A program made the translations under genes and the position numbers. From Rostratula benghalensis (taxonomy: Eukaryota > Chordata > Aves > Charadriiformes > Rostratulidae): DNA of 64,000 bases. Of the stretch, positions 34,301 to 47,012 are shown piece after piece. The first letter of the stretch is position 1; each line of letters starts with the position of its first letter. The notes beneath the pieces are model-generated. The model made no database searches and was not told the DNA's origin. It worked only from the letters and a program-made list of their open reading frames with translations. The stretch is taken from NCBI GenBank assembly GCA_013399305.1, contig VXAI01000180.1:358712-422711 (forward strand). The letters run 5' to 3'.

Positions 34301-37040
34301 AGCAAGGGCTCAGCTCCTTTCATTCACACACAGGCTCTTCCATCTTCCACAGGAAAAACTGATCTCTTCCACTTGCAGATAATATTTCTTCTTATATCGT
34401 GCCATTTCTTTTGGACTGGTGGAAGAAAAATAGTAACAGGTATGCACACGTGTACATTCACATATAAATATATACAGTTAAATATGTGTATAAATATATA
34501 TGAAGTGATAAGTGAATGTGGTGTCTGAAAGGATCCCGTGCTGGGTCAGTGGCTGGAATTTGTGTTTGTTGTGTGCGCTTCTTTGAGTTTCCTTTGGCTA
34601 GGCTTTCACACTGCTCTTGTTTGTATGTGAATAAAAGCTTCGTTCTCCTGAATTTGATGGATGTATGGAATGTTGATGACTTCTATCTGTAGAAGGTATA
34701 GTGTACAGGCAGTAGCAAAGCAGGGAACCTTGCTGGGCTTTTTTGAGTAAGTGTGGCATTGGAGCTGTACGGGATTAGAATGTGAGCTCAGCATTATGGA
34801 TGAGAAATTCTTTTTTCCTGCCTCAGCTACAGACCTTCTTGCAGCTACCTAGTCCTTAAAGTCATATTCCAAAATAGTTACTTCCTTGGTTTGTTGTTGC
34901 CAGTAACACGTGCTGGTGATTAAATTGATAGAGACCCTTTTAAATACCATAGAACAATGAGAAACGATGGCACGTTGGGCACTTGTTTGGGATTAGGATG
35001 CATCATTGTGCAGATCCCAAGAGCAGAACTCCCACATCTGTTTGTGCAGGTAGGAATGCAGTTTGACAAGGGCACAGGATGACGTTAGTGTCACAGGATT
35101 GAGTACAGCTTGAGCATACTTGGCAGCATCCCATGACCTTCTCTCCTACTCCAGGCTCTTTCCCCATAGCAGAACTGTCTCTAGACACATGTTATTTTTT
35201 CTGATGGCTTCTAAAGTTTCTGGGTAGGGGATGTTGGTGAAGATAGCTGAAGAAAAAAAAGATTAAAATAAATGATTGGTGAGCTCTGAATCGCAGGCAG
35301 AAAGTTTCATTCTCCTTCCCTACTGCTATGTGGGCCACTTGAACAGAACTGCTTAAATCTCCTCTTAAATGGTAAAAAATGTAAAGCTGATTTCCCATTG
35401 ACTGCTACCCTAGTGTGAGCGACTGCTGTATGATGCAGTCACTCATGCTTGCATAAAGCAGTTGGAAAGGTGTGGCGTGCCGATTTGGTACATCTTTTAT
35501 TTGATTTCCACTGGTTTTAATGAAATTATATAAGGTTTGGGACAGTGAAGGACTGGAAACCATGTGTTTGACAGTGCCCGTGACTGCTTGCTGCCGTGCA
35601 GACCAGGAACACCTAGAAAAGCCAGTGTTGAATTAAAAGTCATCAATGAAGTTCAGGCAGCAGCATTCTGCTTCACTAATTGGAGGTTCACGTATGGATA
35701 TGGAGGTAGGAATATCAAGAATAAAATTGGAAATTAAGAAAAAGACCATTAAATGTTACACATTGTTTAATAACATAAAAAGGTTAAAATACCAGAAAAT
35801 TCAAAGTGATAAATATAGTTCTGGCATGACTTAGTGTGCCAAGCTAACAGAGGGGGAGCAGAAGCGGTAAGTTTTTGAGCTTTCCCAAAGCTGAAGTCTC
35901 CAGAGATGAAAAGTAGGGGAGTATCTGTTCCAATACATGTGTTCCAGTGTGCATCTATGTTGGTTTATAAATATCTAGGGGAGGCAACTGCAGTAGAAAT
36001 GGGATCTTCAGAAGCTGGAAAGCCAGCACCTGGTAGGCAAATTCACTGATGGCCCCGTGAGTTTCTTGTAGCTGTTGTTGCTCTTGGTTAATTTTATTCA
36101 TTTATTTTACATCAGCCAAAACCCACTTTATTTAGCCCATTCCTCTAGTCTTTGCTTTGGCAAAAACACCAGCAAATATTCGAAACGGGAAGCAGAGCAG
36201 CTCTAAGTAAAAAAAAGTCTATATATTGCTATATGTATCCTCACAATGATCTGTGATAAAGATAGCCCAAGGGGATCAAATGATAGTTTTGCAAAAATAG
36301 CTCCTGCCCTCCCTGAATTCCTATGCTAGATTGCAACACCTTTGTTGTAAAGAGCTCTGCTGTAAACTCTGGGATTGTCTGTAAATTTTCTCAACATGAA
36401 GAGAAAAAGGACAGAAAAATACAGCCTCTATTTTGACCTTATGCTCTGTAAAACCTCGCCTTGTTTTACAGGATAATGGTAGGATAATATCTGTTCTTTA
36501 AATTCCCCTTTTTCCTCATCTAATCTCATTTCCAGTGTTAAATGAACACTTTGTAGGGATTTATCAACGCTCAGAAATTCCACGAAACCTTGGTATTCAG
36601 ATAGTCAGGGAGGAGAAATAAAATCCTGGAAAGCCTGGGAATACATAGGCAACTTACATAGATGGGAGGGAAATAAGTGTTTTAAAGAGGATTTCTGTCT
36701 ATGTGGGTGCCGTGTGGAGTAATTTCCAGCAGCTGCATTGGGCAATGCTTGAAGGAATGGGCTCTTTGGTTCAATTCCAGCCCAAATCAGTAATTGTTGC
36801 TATTCTGATAGCAGCTAAGCTGTCCATGGGAAATGACTTAGTAGTCTCACCCCAGTCTTAGACGTACACAAAAGCACTAATGAGCTGAGCAAAGAAAATG
36901 TTGGAGGGAATTGTGGAGGCTGAACCTCCTTGCATGTTACATTTTTGTGCTAAGGTGTCCAGGCAGGGTCGGTTGGACTGTAGGAACTGAATGGGCAGCT
37001 ACAGCTCTTGTGTGGTTAACTGGGGTGTTTCAACCAAGAG
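31309..37040. other. Unique noncoding stretch
   Basis: No gene or known transposon is recognised. An AT-rich microsatellite-like segment lies at 34,458-34,503. The interval 33.5-34.0 kb has an AATAAA on the plus strand near 33,787 and TG/CA-rich edges that first suggested an LTR, but no terminal repeats or duplicated target site were found. Open frames of up to 110 codons show no domains. Confidence 0.5.
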
Positions 37041-37462
37041 GGCATCTCTCTGATGAGGAAAAGCTGAGGGACTTGGGGCTTTTCAGTCTGGAGAAGAGAA
37101 GGCTGAGGGGGGATCTGATCAATGCTTATAAATACTTAGAGGGTGAGTGTTGGGAGAATGGGGCCAGTCTTTATCCAGTGGTGCCCAGTGCCAGGACAAG
37201 AGGGAATGGCATACATTTGAACATAAGAAGTTCTATCTAAATATGTAGAGGAACTATTTAATTTTGAGGGTGGCAGAGCCCTGTCAGAGGCTGCCCAGAG
37301 AGGTGGAGGAGTCTCCATCTCTGGAGACATTCCAAACCTTCTTGGACATGTTCCTGTGGGACCTGCTCTGGATGGACCTGCTTTGGTAGGGGGTTGGACT
37401 GGATGATCTCCAGAGGTCCCTTCTAACCCCACAGCATTGTGTGATTGTGTGGGTGACAATTT
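37041..37462 (+). mobile_element. CR1 LINE 3' UTR copy (sister of 30.9 kb copy)
   Basis: It runs from 'gcatctctctgatgaggaaa' through 'gcttataaatacttagaggg', 'cagtggtgcccagtgccagg' and 'gaggctgcccagagaggtgg' to 'ggtcccttctaaccccacag' and 'tgtgtgattgtgtg'. It retains the 'ctctggatggacctgctttg' block that the sister copy at 30.9 kb lacks. The 170-codon minus-strand frame at 37,136-37,648 is antisense CR1, not a gene. Confidence 0.93.
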
Positions 37463-40400
37463 GGTACATCCAACGAGCATCAAAATCATGGGATGATGGG
37501 TGATGATGGCAAAGACTTTCAGCCTGCTGCGTCTCTGGATCTGGATGTGACCAGATCTGTGCAAGTCAGGATGGTGCTGCCCTTGAGTCACTTGTCTCAT
37601 GGCAACAGGATTCTGTTGCTGTGGGAGTAACATGATGGGACCAGGCATCTAAAATCAGAGTGGCTGGGCAATTAGAACAAAAAATGCAAAAAATTAGAAG
37701 AAAATTATGTGAACCATGCTCTCTCTTTCACCATGGGCTGCCACCAAGCTAACCAGGCACAGCAGTGGCAGGGTCAGCTCTGGGGGCACCTTTTCCCCAG
37801 CTCATTACAGAGCCTTGGGCTCTCCATTTTCAGCTCCTTGCACATCTGAGAAGGCAGAAGGGTGAGAGGTGCCTCCCGACCGAGAGCCCCAGTGCCTTCC
37901 AGGGGGGGCAGCAGCAGTGGCTGCTTCTGTATCTGCTCCCCCCGGATGAAATCCTTGCAGAACTGGCTGTGTCTGGTGCTGGTATCCCTGTCTATAGGGA
38001 CTCGGTGGTGGTGCTTGCATCATGTGCTGGATTTAGAAGACCTCCAGGGTTACCATGGAAACAGTTTCTGCTTAAGTATAGGTGAGAATGTAAGTTAATT
38101 TTAAATAAGGTGAAATGGAGGAGGGGGTGAAAAAAGCTCTCAAAAAGCATCCGAAGCCACACTGTCTATGTGTTTAAGAAAGCTTCTAAGTTAATTTTGC
38201 ATCCATAAAAAAAAATAAAAGCCAGTTGAGGAGCTGTTTCTTTGGACTGTCACTGCTGGTGGTGGTGGCAGACCTGGGAAGCCTTCATCTCCATCTCCTC
38301 TCCGTGTTCCTCACTTATTCATTGCCAAACACTCTGTGTGCAGCAGGGTCAGCAGATGAGTAAGACCTAGAACCAGCCCATCTCAGCTGGATGCTCTGAG
38401 GTTAATGTAATTTTGCTGCTGCTGGTTGGTAGCAGGAGAAGCCAATATATACTGTCCTTCAGACTGTAGCCCGCACCCTGCCCTCAGTGGTATCCTTAAC
38501 ACCTAAAGCCTATATATTAAAATGGATATGGATGTATATAGAAATACATATCTGGATGTGTATATGTAGGTGTATACATATTTATTGTGTTCTAGCTTTG
38601 GAAATTAACAAAAGACAAAAATACAGTCTCAAACCCAGAAGTGTTCCCTTCATAAAATTATCTGGAGAAGAAAAAATTGTATTTAATAAGGCACTGGTAT
38701 GAGAAATGCTGCTCACAGAAGCATTCCAGGATTGCCCCTTTTCCCCTTTTCTTTGCTTTTTACCAGCCCAATCGGAGTACTTTCTCTCTCAGCTCCGTAA
38801 TTGGTACTTATCACCATTGTGTGTGAATGTCTAGTCCATTAAATAAATATCAAGGTAATGGTAAAGCCCACTTCACCATTCACCTAGTCGTTTAATGCTC
38901 CGTGATCCATGGCTTGTAAGAGTTACCTTCTTAATGCACACAATTTACAACTTAAGAGCAGGCAACTTCAGGAAAAGGGTTAATGAGAACCCTTTTATGG
39001 CACCAGTCACGCTTGCACTGGGAGACACGCTGTCTCCTGAGTGACCTGACAACAGCAGTGGGGACTGACTCTTCAGCTCTTAAATCTGAGTACCAAGAGG
39101 ATGCTGTTTAGATATTTGTCATAAATTGTTGCTTGGTAACCAGCTTTTGTGAATCTTTTGGGGGCACCGGTAGCACAAATATCTATGCCCAGGTGTTTGT
39201 CTCTTCCATTTACCTGGAAGTGACAGTTGCAGAGGCAGAAAGAGGAGTGCTACTGCCTGCTGACCCTTTCGTGGCCAACCATTGCTGAGTGGTAAGACAC
39301 AAGAGACTGAGGTAAGATTATGGCGTCGATTGATAAACAGTGTAACCTTTTAAAAATTTCCTTTCTTTGCCCTGATTTTCAGAGCTGCTTTTTCTCACTT
39401 TTTATCTCAGTTTCATTTGTTTGTTTTGCCATGAGTCACATCCCTGCTGCTGCTTAGTGCAATAAAAAACATCGCTTTTTCTGGAGCCTGAAAGAGCAAA
39501 TTCCTAGCGTGTAAGTTCTCCAAGAGGAGCTGTGTAACGTTATGAATCACTTGTAAAGACATTTCCAACTTTCTGCTCTGAATTTCTTCAGCCATGTTTG
39601 GTGAACTGATCTATGTTTTCATTTGTGTTGGTGATGAGATCTTGTATCTGCATGCAGATACATGTTGTGTGCAGAAGGCTTAATTAATTAGAGCATCAGG
39701 TGACTTCAAAGCAGTCACAGTTAAAATCACAAGATGCAAAAGGAGGTGGCTGCTGACATAATGATTATTAGATTTCCAAAACCCATCTGGATTAGGAGGT
39801 GTGCTCCTGTGGGTCAAGACTGCTCCAAGTGAGCAGCCCGTCTTGCAGTGCTGATCTGCAGGGGGGAGATGGCTTATTGCCTGCCTCACAAAGAAGGTTG
39901 CTCCTCAGCATTATATTCTTGTGGTACGTGTTTTAACAGGTGTTCTTACAGCCTAAGCAGTCTATAATAGACAAGGGGAATATTAGAGGTTGTAACAAAT
40001 AAGGTTTTTTGTGTAGCTAATTTGTTATAAAAAAGGATGTGAGGGAAAGCAATGGTGGGATGAATCAAGTAGAGGCCTTAAACACTGGTGTGAAAGAGTA
40101 ATGGAATAAACTGTGAGGGGGTGGAGAGCTCTGTGTGTCAAACAGAAAGGAGTTATGGTGATGTTTTCATGGAAATATAGAAATGGGATCCTGTTTACAG
40201 AGAGTGCTGTTACGTGGCACAATGTGAAGGATGTTGGCAGTGCTGCTCCCTTCCTAGGAAGGACGATATGAGGAGGATTCTTTTGTGCTATGTCCAGAAT
40301 ATTGTCTTCTGCATACTGTATTTGCTGAACAGGTACATCCAGATGCAGGGCTACAGCGATACCGTAACAGCTGTCTGCCAAATCACAGCAAGAAAAGAGG

Positions 40401-43400
40401 AACTCGGCTAAGTGTGATGGAGGCCAACTGAAGTTTGCCAGTCAGACAAACAGTCAAGTTCCCCACAGGAAATAATCTGGTGTTTTTTCTTTACCTGTGC
40501 CTAATGCGTGACGGGGGGGGAAAAGGCATTAATGAGGGTTTTTGAAGATGTGAGTGTGGATCTCTGGTGGCATCTGCCAATTACTTCCAAGGAAAGCAAG
40601 CCTGACTGTAGACTCAAACTCTGTACCCAGCAGTCTACTGCTATGGCAGAATATCCAGAAAATGTGATATTTATTGCTACCCCCAAAAAGAACCCAAAGT
40701 GACTTTATATTACAGTCAAAATCGCTTGTATTTAACAGTGCTTCCCCTATTAGTGACCCTTAGTGCTTATGTTCAAAATCTCCTGGTTAAGGGACATGTA
40801 GCAGCCTTAGGTGATTTCTCTCGCTGTGCTGGAGTATACCTCCCCTCTAAGCAAAGGTTACCTAAGCTGGAAAGAAGTCCAAGTCCTTGAATGTTGCTTG
40901 CTATTACTGGTAACTCATATAATAATACAATATGAACTGAAACCATATCCTGTTCTTCAAAGATGGGTATCAAACTACAGCAAATTAGTCTGTCCCTGTA
41001 TTGTATTTGAGAGAGGGTAAAATGAATGGGTAAAGCAAATCATCTGGTGAGTGAGCTTGGTGGCTCCCACCCCAGGTAAGGAACACAGACAAGCATGGTT
41101 GTTGGGAAGAAATGAAAACTAGCTGTTCTTAAGGGTGAGGGCTAAATATCTGGATTAGGAAGAAATGGGAATGGAAACTACCATCTGAAGTGATGAATGG
41201 AGAATTGGTGCTGGAATGAAGACCACATAGAGCCTCCAGCATGATTAAGAGGTGTATTTCTGGCATATAAATCACTGGAAAAAAGAAAGGGCAGTGAAGG
41301 GAAACGCTAAACCTGCTGGTCAGGCTAGCAGAAAGAGAGAAACAAAATACCCTAATTGAAAGTCCGTCTCTCTGGAGGGTTGACAATGGCAGGGGAAGAG
41401 AAGTTGTCTCAATATATGTTTTGCCATTTTCTGGACTGAGCTATTCAAAAGCGTCTTCGTAGTGTCAGGCTAGAGACAGTCTTGGGCCGTGCGGTGCCTT
41501 TGCCCTGCAGTCATTTATTCCACGTGTAGGATCTTGGAAGGATACAGCAGCTCATTGCATGATTTCCTCACCACCTGTTTCATTACAGTGTGGAGAGGTG
41601 GAGGGCAGAGATCATCTTGAAATCTGTAGGATGTGTCTGTATGCTAAAGCTCGTCACGGAGTAGGGAGCAAAACATCCACTCAAATATTAATGAGCTGGG
41701 GGAGATGCAGCTGAGCGAGGAAGTGAATCGAGAGGAGCACGTGCAGCCAGGCACTGCAGCTCTGGTGAGCAGCACGGTTGACACTTGTGGATGCAAAGTA
41801 GAATATTGATCCCAGCCAGTAGATTTTGTTCAGGTAGTTCTCAGGATGTAATGGTGCAGAAAAATCTAAGTAAATTCTCATTTAGCATTGCAAGCAGGAC
41901 AGCATTAGTGTTTATGCCAAATTGCACCATATACGATTTCCACAACTGAAAGTCCACCTAGAGAGTCTGTTCACCCATGGAAGAGGTCTGTTTCCTTTTC
42001 TGATGATACATCTTGATTTTATTCTCATGTGGCAGTCACCAAGAGTTCAATTTCATCACAGATTTGTCCTCTGCAGAAGTTTGATGCTTCAGACAACCTA
42101 TTCATAAAGAATTGGTGTAATGTTATGCGGGAATGCTAATTCCTACCCAGAATTTCCCTTAATTCTGCTATGATATCCTTCTGAGCCTATGACATATTTC
42201 CTCTCCAGCAGAAGAATTTTGCATTGACACTTGTGGCAATGGCAAACAGAGAGGCAAGCTAGCTCTCAGCCTGTTGGAGAAGGCAGTTTGGATTGGAGTC
42301 TATGCTTCTGATGAGACCTGTTGAACTGGATTTTCCCTGTTTCCCTGGGTGCTCCTGTCCCTCTCAGCTACAAGCCTGTGAGGAAACCCACACATCCTGC
42401 TCCAATACTGAACTGCTTTCCATGCACCCGTGTGTCATTCCCTTGCGTGTTTTAGATGTGCTTCTCATTGAAGGACCTGGCTTTAGAATGCATGGTGCTT
42501 GTGGGGCTGCTGGCAGAGGTTTATAAAAGCCTGGAGTAAAACTCCTTTGCAATATTTCTGTCTGTAGCTCTCCTTTCATGCTGGTGGAATCAGCAGATAT
42601 CTCTCTATGAATCAGCAGAAATTACTCACCAGCTTTAGGCAGGGACTCGCACTACTTTTGCAGAGGACTTCAGCTTCATTCCCTTCTCACTGACCTCTGG
42701 GTCGCCCACCCCCTTCAAATAAGCCTTTCCTTTTGCTGAGCACCGCTGACTCCGTTACCTCGTGCTTTCGCTCTACATCCAAGATGTGGGAAAAGGGTTG
42801 GATTTTTTGGTGTGTGTTATTTCTTGGTGCTGTTCAGGCTGTATGAGTTGCGTACTTACTCCCCGGGACTCACCTTTGGTTTGCGGTGCGCTGTGAGAGG
42901 TAACACTGCTGCCAGCATGACTCTAGCTTTTCTTCAGCGCTTTGCTGCATGCTCCTTTACTCAGGCCCCCGAAGATACTTGTCCTTCCAACCTGCAGCCC
43001 TTTTAGTGTGTGTTTTCCTTTGACTGAAACGCTCCCTGGCTTCAAAGAATATACCTGTATGACCTGGAAAGCAAAAGAGGAGTTGAAGAATAGCTCGCCA
43101 CACAGAGAGACTGGTAAGGCATTTATTCTCTGTCCTCACTTGCTGACATTTGAGTCCTACAGGACCAGGGGCAGGTGTTTCGAAGAGGAAAAACCCAAGG
43201 AGCTCAAATTGCTGGCTGAATGATATGATTGCACACTAAATAAAGCTGGCTCCTTATGCCAGCAATACTGATCCTGCCACTCTAACTGCAGCAGCATACC
43301 AAAGTCTCTAGTGAAGCAGGTCAGCTTTTTTTTTTTTTTCCCTCTTGGTCTGCTCCCTCCTTACCAGAGCCTCAGGGCAGGGAGTGCTTTCAGTGCAAAA

Positions 43401-46400
43401 GATCTGGCAGTGAAATAAAAGCCTGTGTAAAAACACATGTGTTGTTGAAAATGGTATCCATGAATTAATCAAAGGCTGGCCTTACCATGAAACCACAATT
43501 GGTCAGCTTGGGCAAGCCTTCACCAGTTCCTCACCCCACTGTGCCTCCCAGCTGCTTTTCTTATTCCCCTCTGGCCTTTGCTGTCATCATCAGCAAGGGT
43601 TGCTAGGATGTCAAAAGGAAGTGGAACCTGCAGCGTGGCAAAGTCTGCCAAATCTCAGGCACGTGGCACCAAGCTCGACAGCGTGTGACGTGTTCCAGAC
43701 CAGGAACACAACTGGAAACCAGTACAGAGAAAATTGCAAAATGAAATGAAGGTCTCTCTTATGTGATAGCATCTCTGCAATCTCATTTTAAGAAGAGATG
43801 GGTGGGAACCAGTTGTCTTCATATCCAAACATATATGAATCTAATCTTTTTGAGCTTGTTTTTGGCTTTTCCTCCTTAAATGCCCGCAGGGAATGAATGC
43901 AAAAAGTTGTGAGAAGCTAAAGCAATGACATTTCAGAGGCAGAGATTGATAGGAAGAGGCTTGTGCAGAACGCTTTTTCCTGATTTTTTTTTATTTATTT
44001 TTTTCATACGATGTACCAAATAAAATAGAAGAAGGTGAGATGAAAATTGGGTTTGAAAATGGATGATCAAGACTATGCATTCCCAGAAAGCATCAAAACA
44101 AAACATTCTCAAAATCAACACAGTTATGTGCTGCATCTAGCATTGGCATTTTTTTGCTTAAAAAACCCCAATAAATAGTAGTAGCAAATTGTGGCTAGTT
44201 TTGTGATTCCATGAGATTCTCAATGCTGCTGGGTGAATTACCCAGCTGTCAGGTTCATGTTTGTGCTCTAATGTGCATGAATTATTGTGTGTTAGCCTGG
44301 CACCTTGGGCACAGCACCCTCGTGCTCGCGCTCCCCAGTCCCCACGGGAGGTGACAAAGACCGATGAATCGGAGGGAGGAGAGCAAGTGCACAGCAGCAG
44401 CCAGATCCCCCATCTGATCTGGAGCACCTCTGTCCCACCAGGCAAGGGATGGAACAGTAAGTTCCACACTTCAGTGCTTTTTTATTATCGGGAGCTGCAG
44501 ATTTCAAATTACAGTACTGAGCCGAACAATTACAATAATGAGGGAATGTAAATTGTGGTTGTAAGCGAGCACTGTAGCTCGTGACATCTGATTGAAAGAG
44601 AAATATTTGTGTGCCATGAAATGGAGATGCCAGAGCAAGCAGTTGTCTTCTGGACCTAGGAGGAACAGAAATACCTCCAGCCCCCAGACCCACAGAAGGG
44701 AAGAGCCCACACCTGCCTTCCTTTTGCCATCAGAGCCTCTTTAGGAACAATATCTGAGATCAGTGGGCTTGAAGCTTACTTTACTCTGGAGCTAACTCAA
44801 ATTACAACTCAAGCACTGTCCCTCTGAAGACCTATAGAGAGCAAAAATCCACCCTTCATTTGAGTGCTGAGGAGTTCTTAACACAGGCCTCGGCTAAGAG
44901 ATCAGGAGATTGGAACACTCTCTGAACAAATCCGAGCTTTTGTGTGTTCACCTGGTTGCCTTGTGCTGTTCAAGATGGATATCACCTGTTTCTGCTTTCA
45001 CCTTGGTCTACAATAACTCCTGGGAATTAACTCATCAATGGAGACCTATCCTTGGAGTTTAAAATTGTGATGGGTAAAAAACAGACTACAGAAAATACTA
45101 CAGGAGCTAAAACTAAGCATTCAGTGTTAACTCCAGATGCTGCTAGGAAAGGGCCAGTATATTTCTTAGGTTGGTTTTGGGTTGTTTTTTTTTTTTGTTG
45201 GTTGGTTGGGTTTTTTAAAGGCAGTAATTCCTATAAAGGCAGGAAACTGGCTGAAGGCCAGGCTTGAGTGCACACAGAGCACTCGTTACCTGCTCCAGTC
45301 TCCGCATTGGCGCTCTCTTTTTATTCCTCTGCTGACCTATGGGACATCAAACGATGGAAATGGCTCCTTCAGCTCCTCAGGAAGGCAAATCCTGATGGCA
45401 GGGCCTGATGGGGGAAATCCTGATCCTCTTAAACTTAATGAAAATTTTGCTACTGACCTCAGTGGGACCAAGAATTCAATTCTAAAGCCTGGTGGCCTCT
45501 TACCCTTTGTTTCAGTTCCTCCATTGTTGTTACTATTTCAAAATATATTCTACTCATTATTACTTCAACCTATCCAATTCTAGGTTTTTCTTGTATGTCA
45601 TGATGTCTCTTATATAAATTTGCTTGATATATTCCATTCAAATTAAACGTTTTGTTTTAATTCCATGTTTTTCAGACATTGGGATTGGTAACACGAGCAG
45701 TGCACATGGTACAACTCCTTTTGCTTTTTGCAGGGTAGATGCTCCTGTAGGATCTTCCATGATGATTCAGCTGGTTGTTCTGTGCTGTATTAAATACAGT
45801 GGATATTTCAGTTAAACCATAGGAGCCAGGAAGCCCTGTGACCTCACTCCTGAGTGGCACTTCAGGTTTGTTTGACTGAACCAATTTGGCATTGCATTCA
45901 TTCCAGTGTGCATGGGAATGCAATTACGTGTCAAACTCTCTGAGACCTTCAGGGAACTCGGGGCAATCTGTTTTGGACATGCACTGCACTGTTTTGTCCT
46001 CCAGATTTTTATCCAGACAGGCACACCAAGGGTATTTTCAATTTTGTTGGAGTCAATTAAGTGTAGCTTAAAATTTTTTTATGAGAAATTTTTCAGGTAG
46101 CTTACTATACAGAGAAAAATAATTTTGAAGACATTTCTCCCTGATAATACAATCTGAAATAAAGGATGCCAAAAATACTTGTTAAAAATATATTGAAACC
46201 AACTTTTACAGCTTCCACATATGTGGCTGAGTTACATCAGTGAATAGGCTCCACAGAGTATTAGAAGTCCATTATGCTTTTCAAAAATCAAACCTAATGG
46301 TTGAAAGAAAGCTGTCAGGTTATATTCTGAATAGAATCTAGATGCTCATTTCACTTGCCTACTGGAAAAATCATAAAAATGTTTCAGAAACTGGAGTGGT

Positions 46401-46943
46401 ATTCTCTCCTTCAAAACTTGATGACCCCCAAACTTCCTTTAGAGAGCATTAAGGAAATTCAAACTAAGCAAGACCTTTACTTTCACACATTTTCCCAATT
46501 AACATTTCACATATATGTTTGTGCTTTTTGAAAAAAAAAATTAATCATTTTATAGTGGAAAAAGTATAAATGCGACTGCTAAATATATTTGTCTCCTATT
46601 CAATATGCAAAACCAGGAATAAGTTATATTTTAAAAGATATTCAAAACAGTGGCTGGTAATTTCTCATTTTTTTGGTTGACATTTGAGTGTATCTCTCTA
46701 TCATTGTGGTATATAGTGCTCTATGTGAGCCTATGTTCTGCAAGTCAGTACCACACTCCTTCCTTGGTGGTCTCATGCTCTAAGAAGGTTTGCTAAAGGA
46801 CTTCAAGGCCAGGGGGTTGAGGCAGAGACTTCAAACAGCTTTCCTGGACATAAAATTTGAATTCTGACTCTGATGCAGTGCTTAAGGATAAGAACTAACT
46901 TTCCCATTGCTTCACCTGATTTCCATGCTGATTTCTTTTGCAG
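37463..46943. other. Unique noncoding stretch
   Basis: No gene or transposon is recognised. It includes a GA/TA-rich variable segment at 38,520-38,585, a G-run at 40,512-40,519, a T-run at 43,327-43,339 and a GTTGGTTGG-type tract at 45,185-45,218. The block at 38,740-39,010 is repeat-free with several ATTA cores and a 9-bp hairpin at 38,973-38,996, and may be a conserved element. Frames up to 133 codons have no recognisable domain. Confidence 0.5.
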
Positions 46944-47012
46944 AGCAATGTTTTACAGAGCTGGGTGATCTACAAGTAATTGACATGCTGGAATTACAGA
47001 ATAATTCCATAG
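46944..47012 (+). CDS. Candidate internal exon encoding one leucine-rich repeat
   Basis: This 69-nt open segment is bounded by a good acceptor (CTGATTTCTTTTGCAG, with a plausible branch site) and a moderate donor (ATAG|GTATTC). In the frame starting with two bases of a split codon it encodes 22 full codons whose core is LQVIDMLELQNNSI. That fits the leucine-rich-repeat signature LxxLxxLxLxxNxL at every key position, preceded by FTELGD. The layout resembles the 23-residue 'LPxxIGxL' class, and 69 nt is exactly one 23-residue unit with equal phase at both ends. No neighbouring repeat exon was found in the window, so it could be a lone exon of a gene with large introns, a relic exon or coincidence. 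The gene is not identified. Confidence 0.35.

Noticed and set aside
37136..37648. 170-codon minus-strand open frame, the longest in the window
   Set aside because: Most of it is antisense to the CR1 copy at 37.0-37.5 kb; the same peptide pattern recurs antisense to the CR1 copy at 31 kb.
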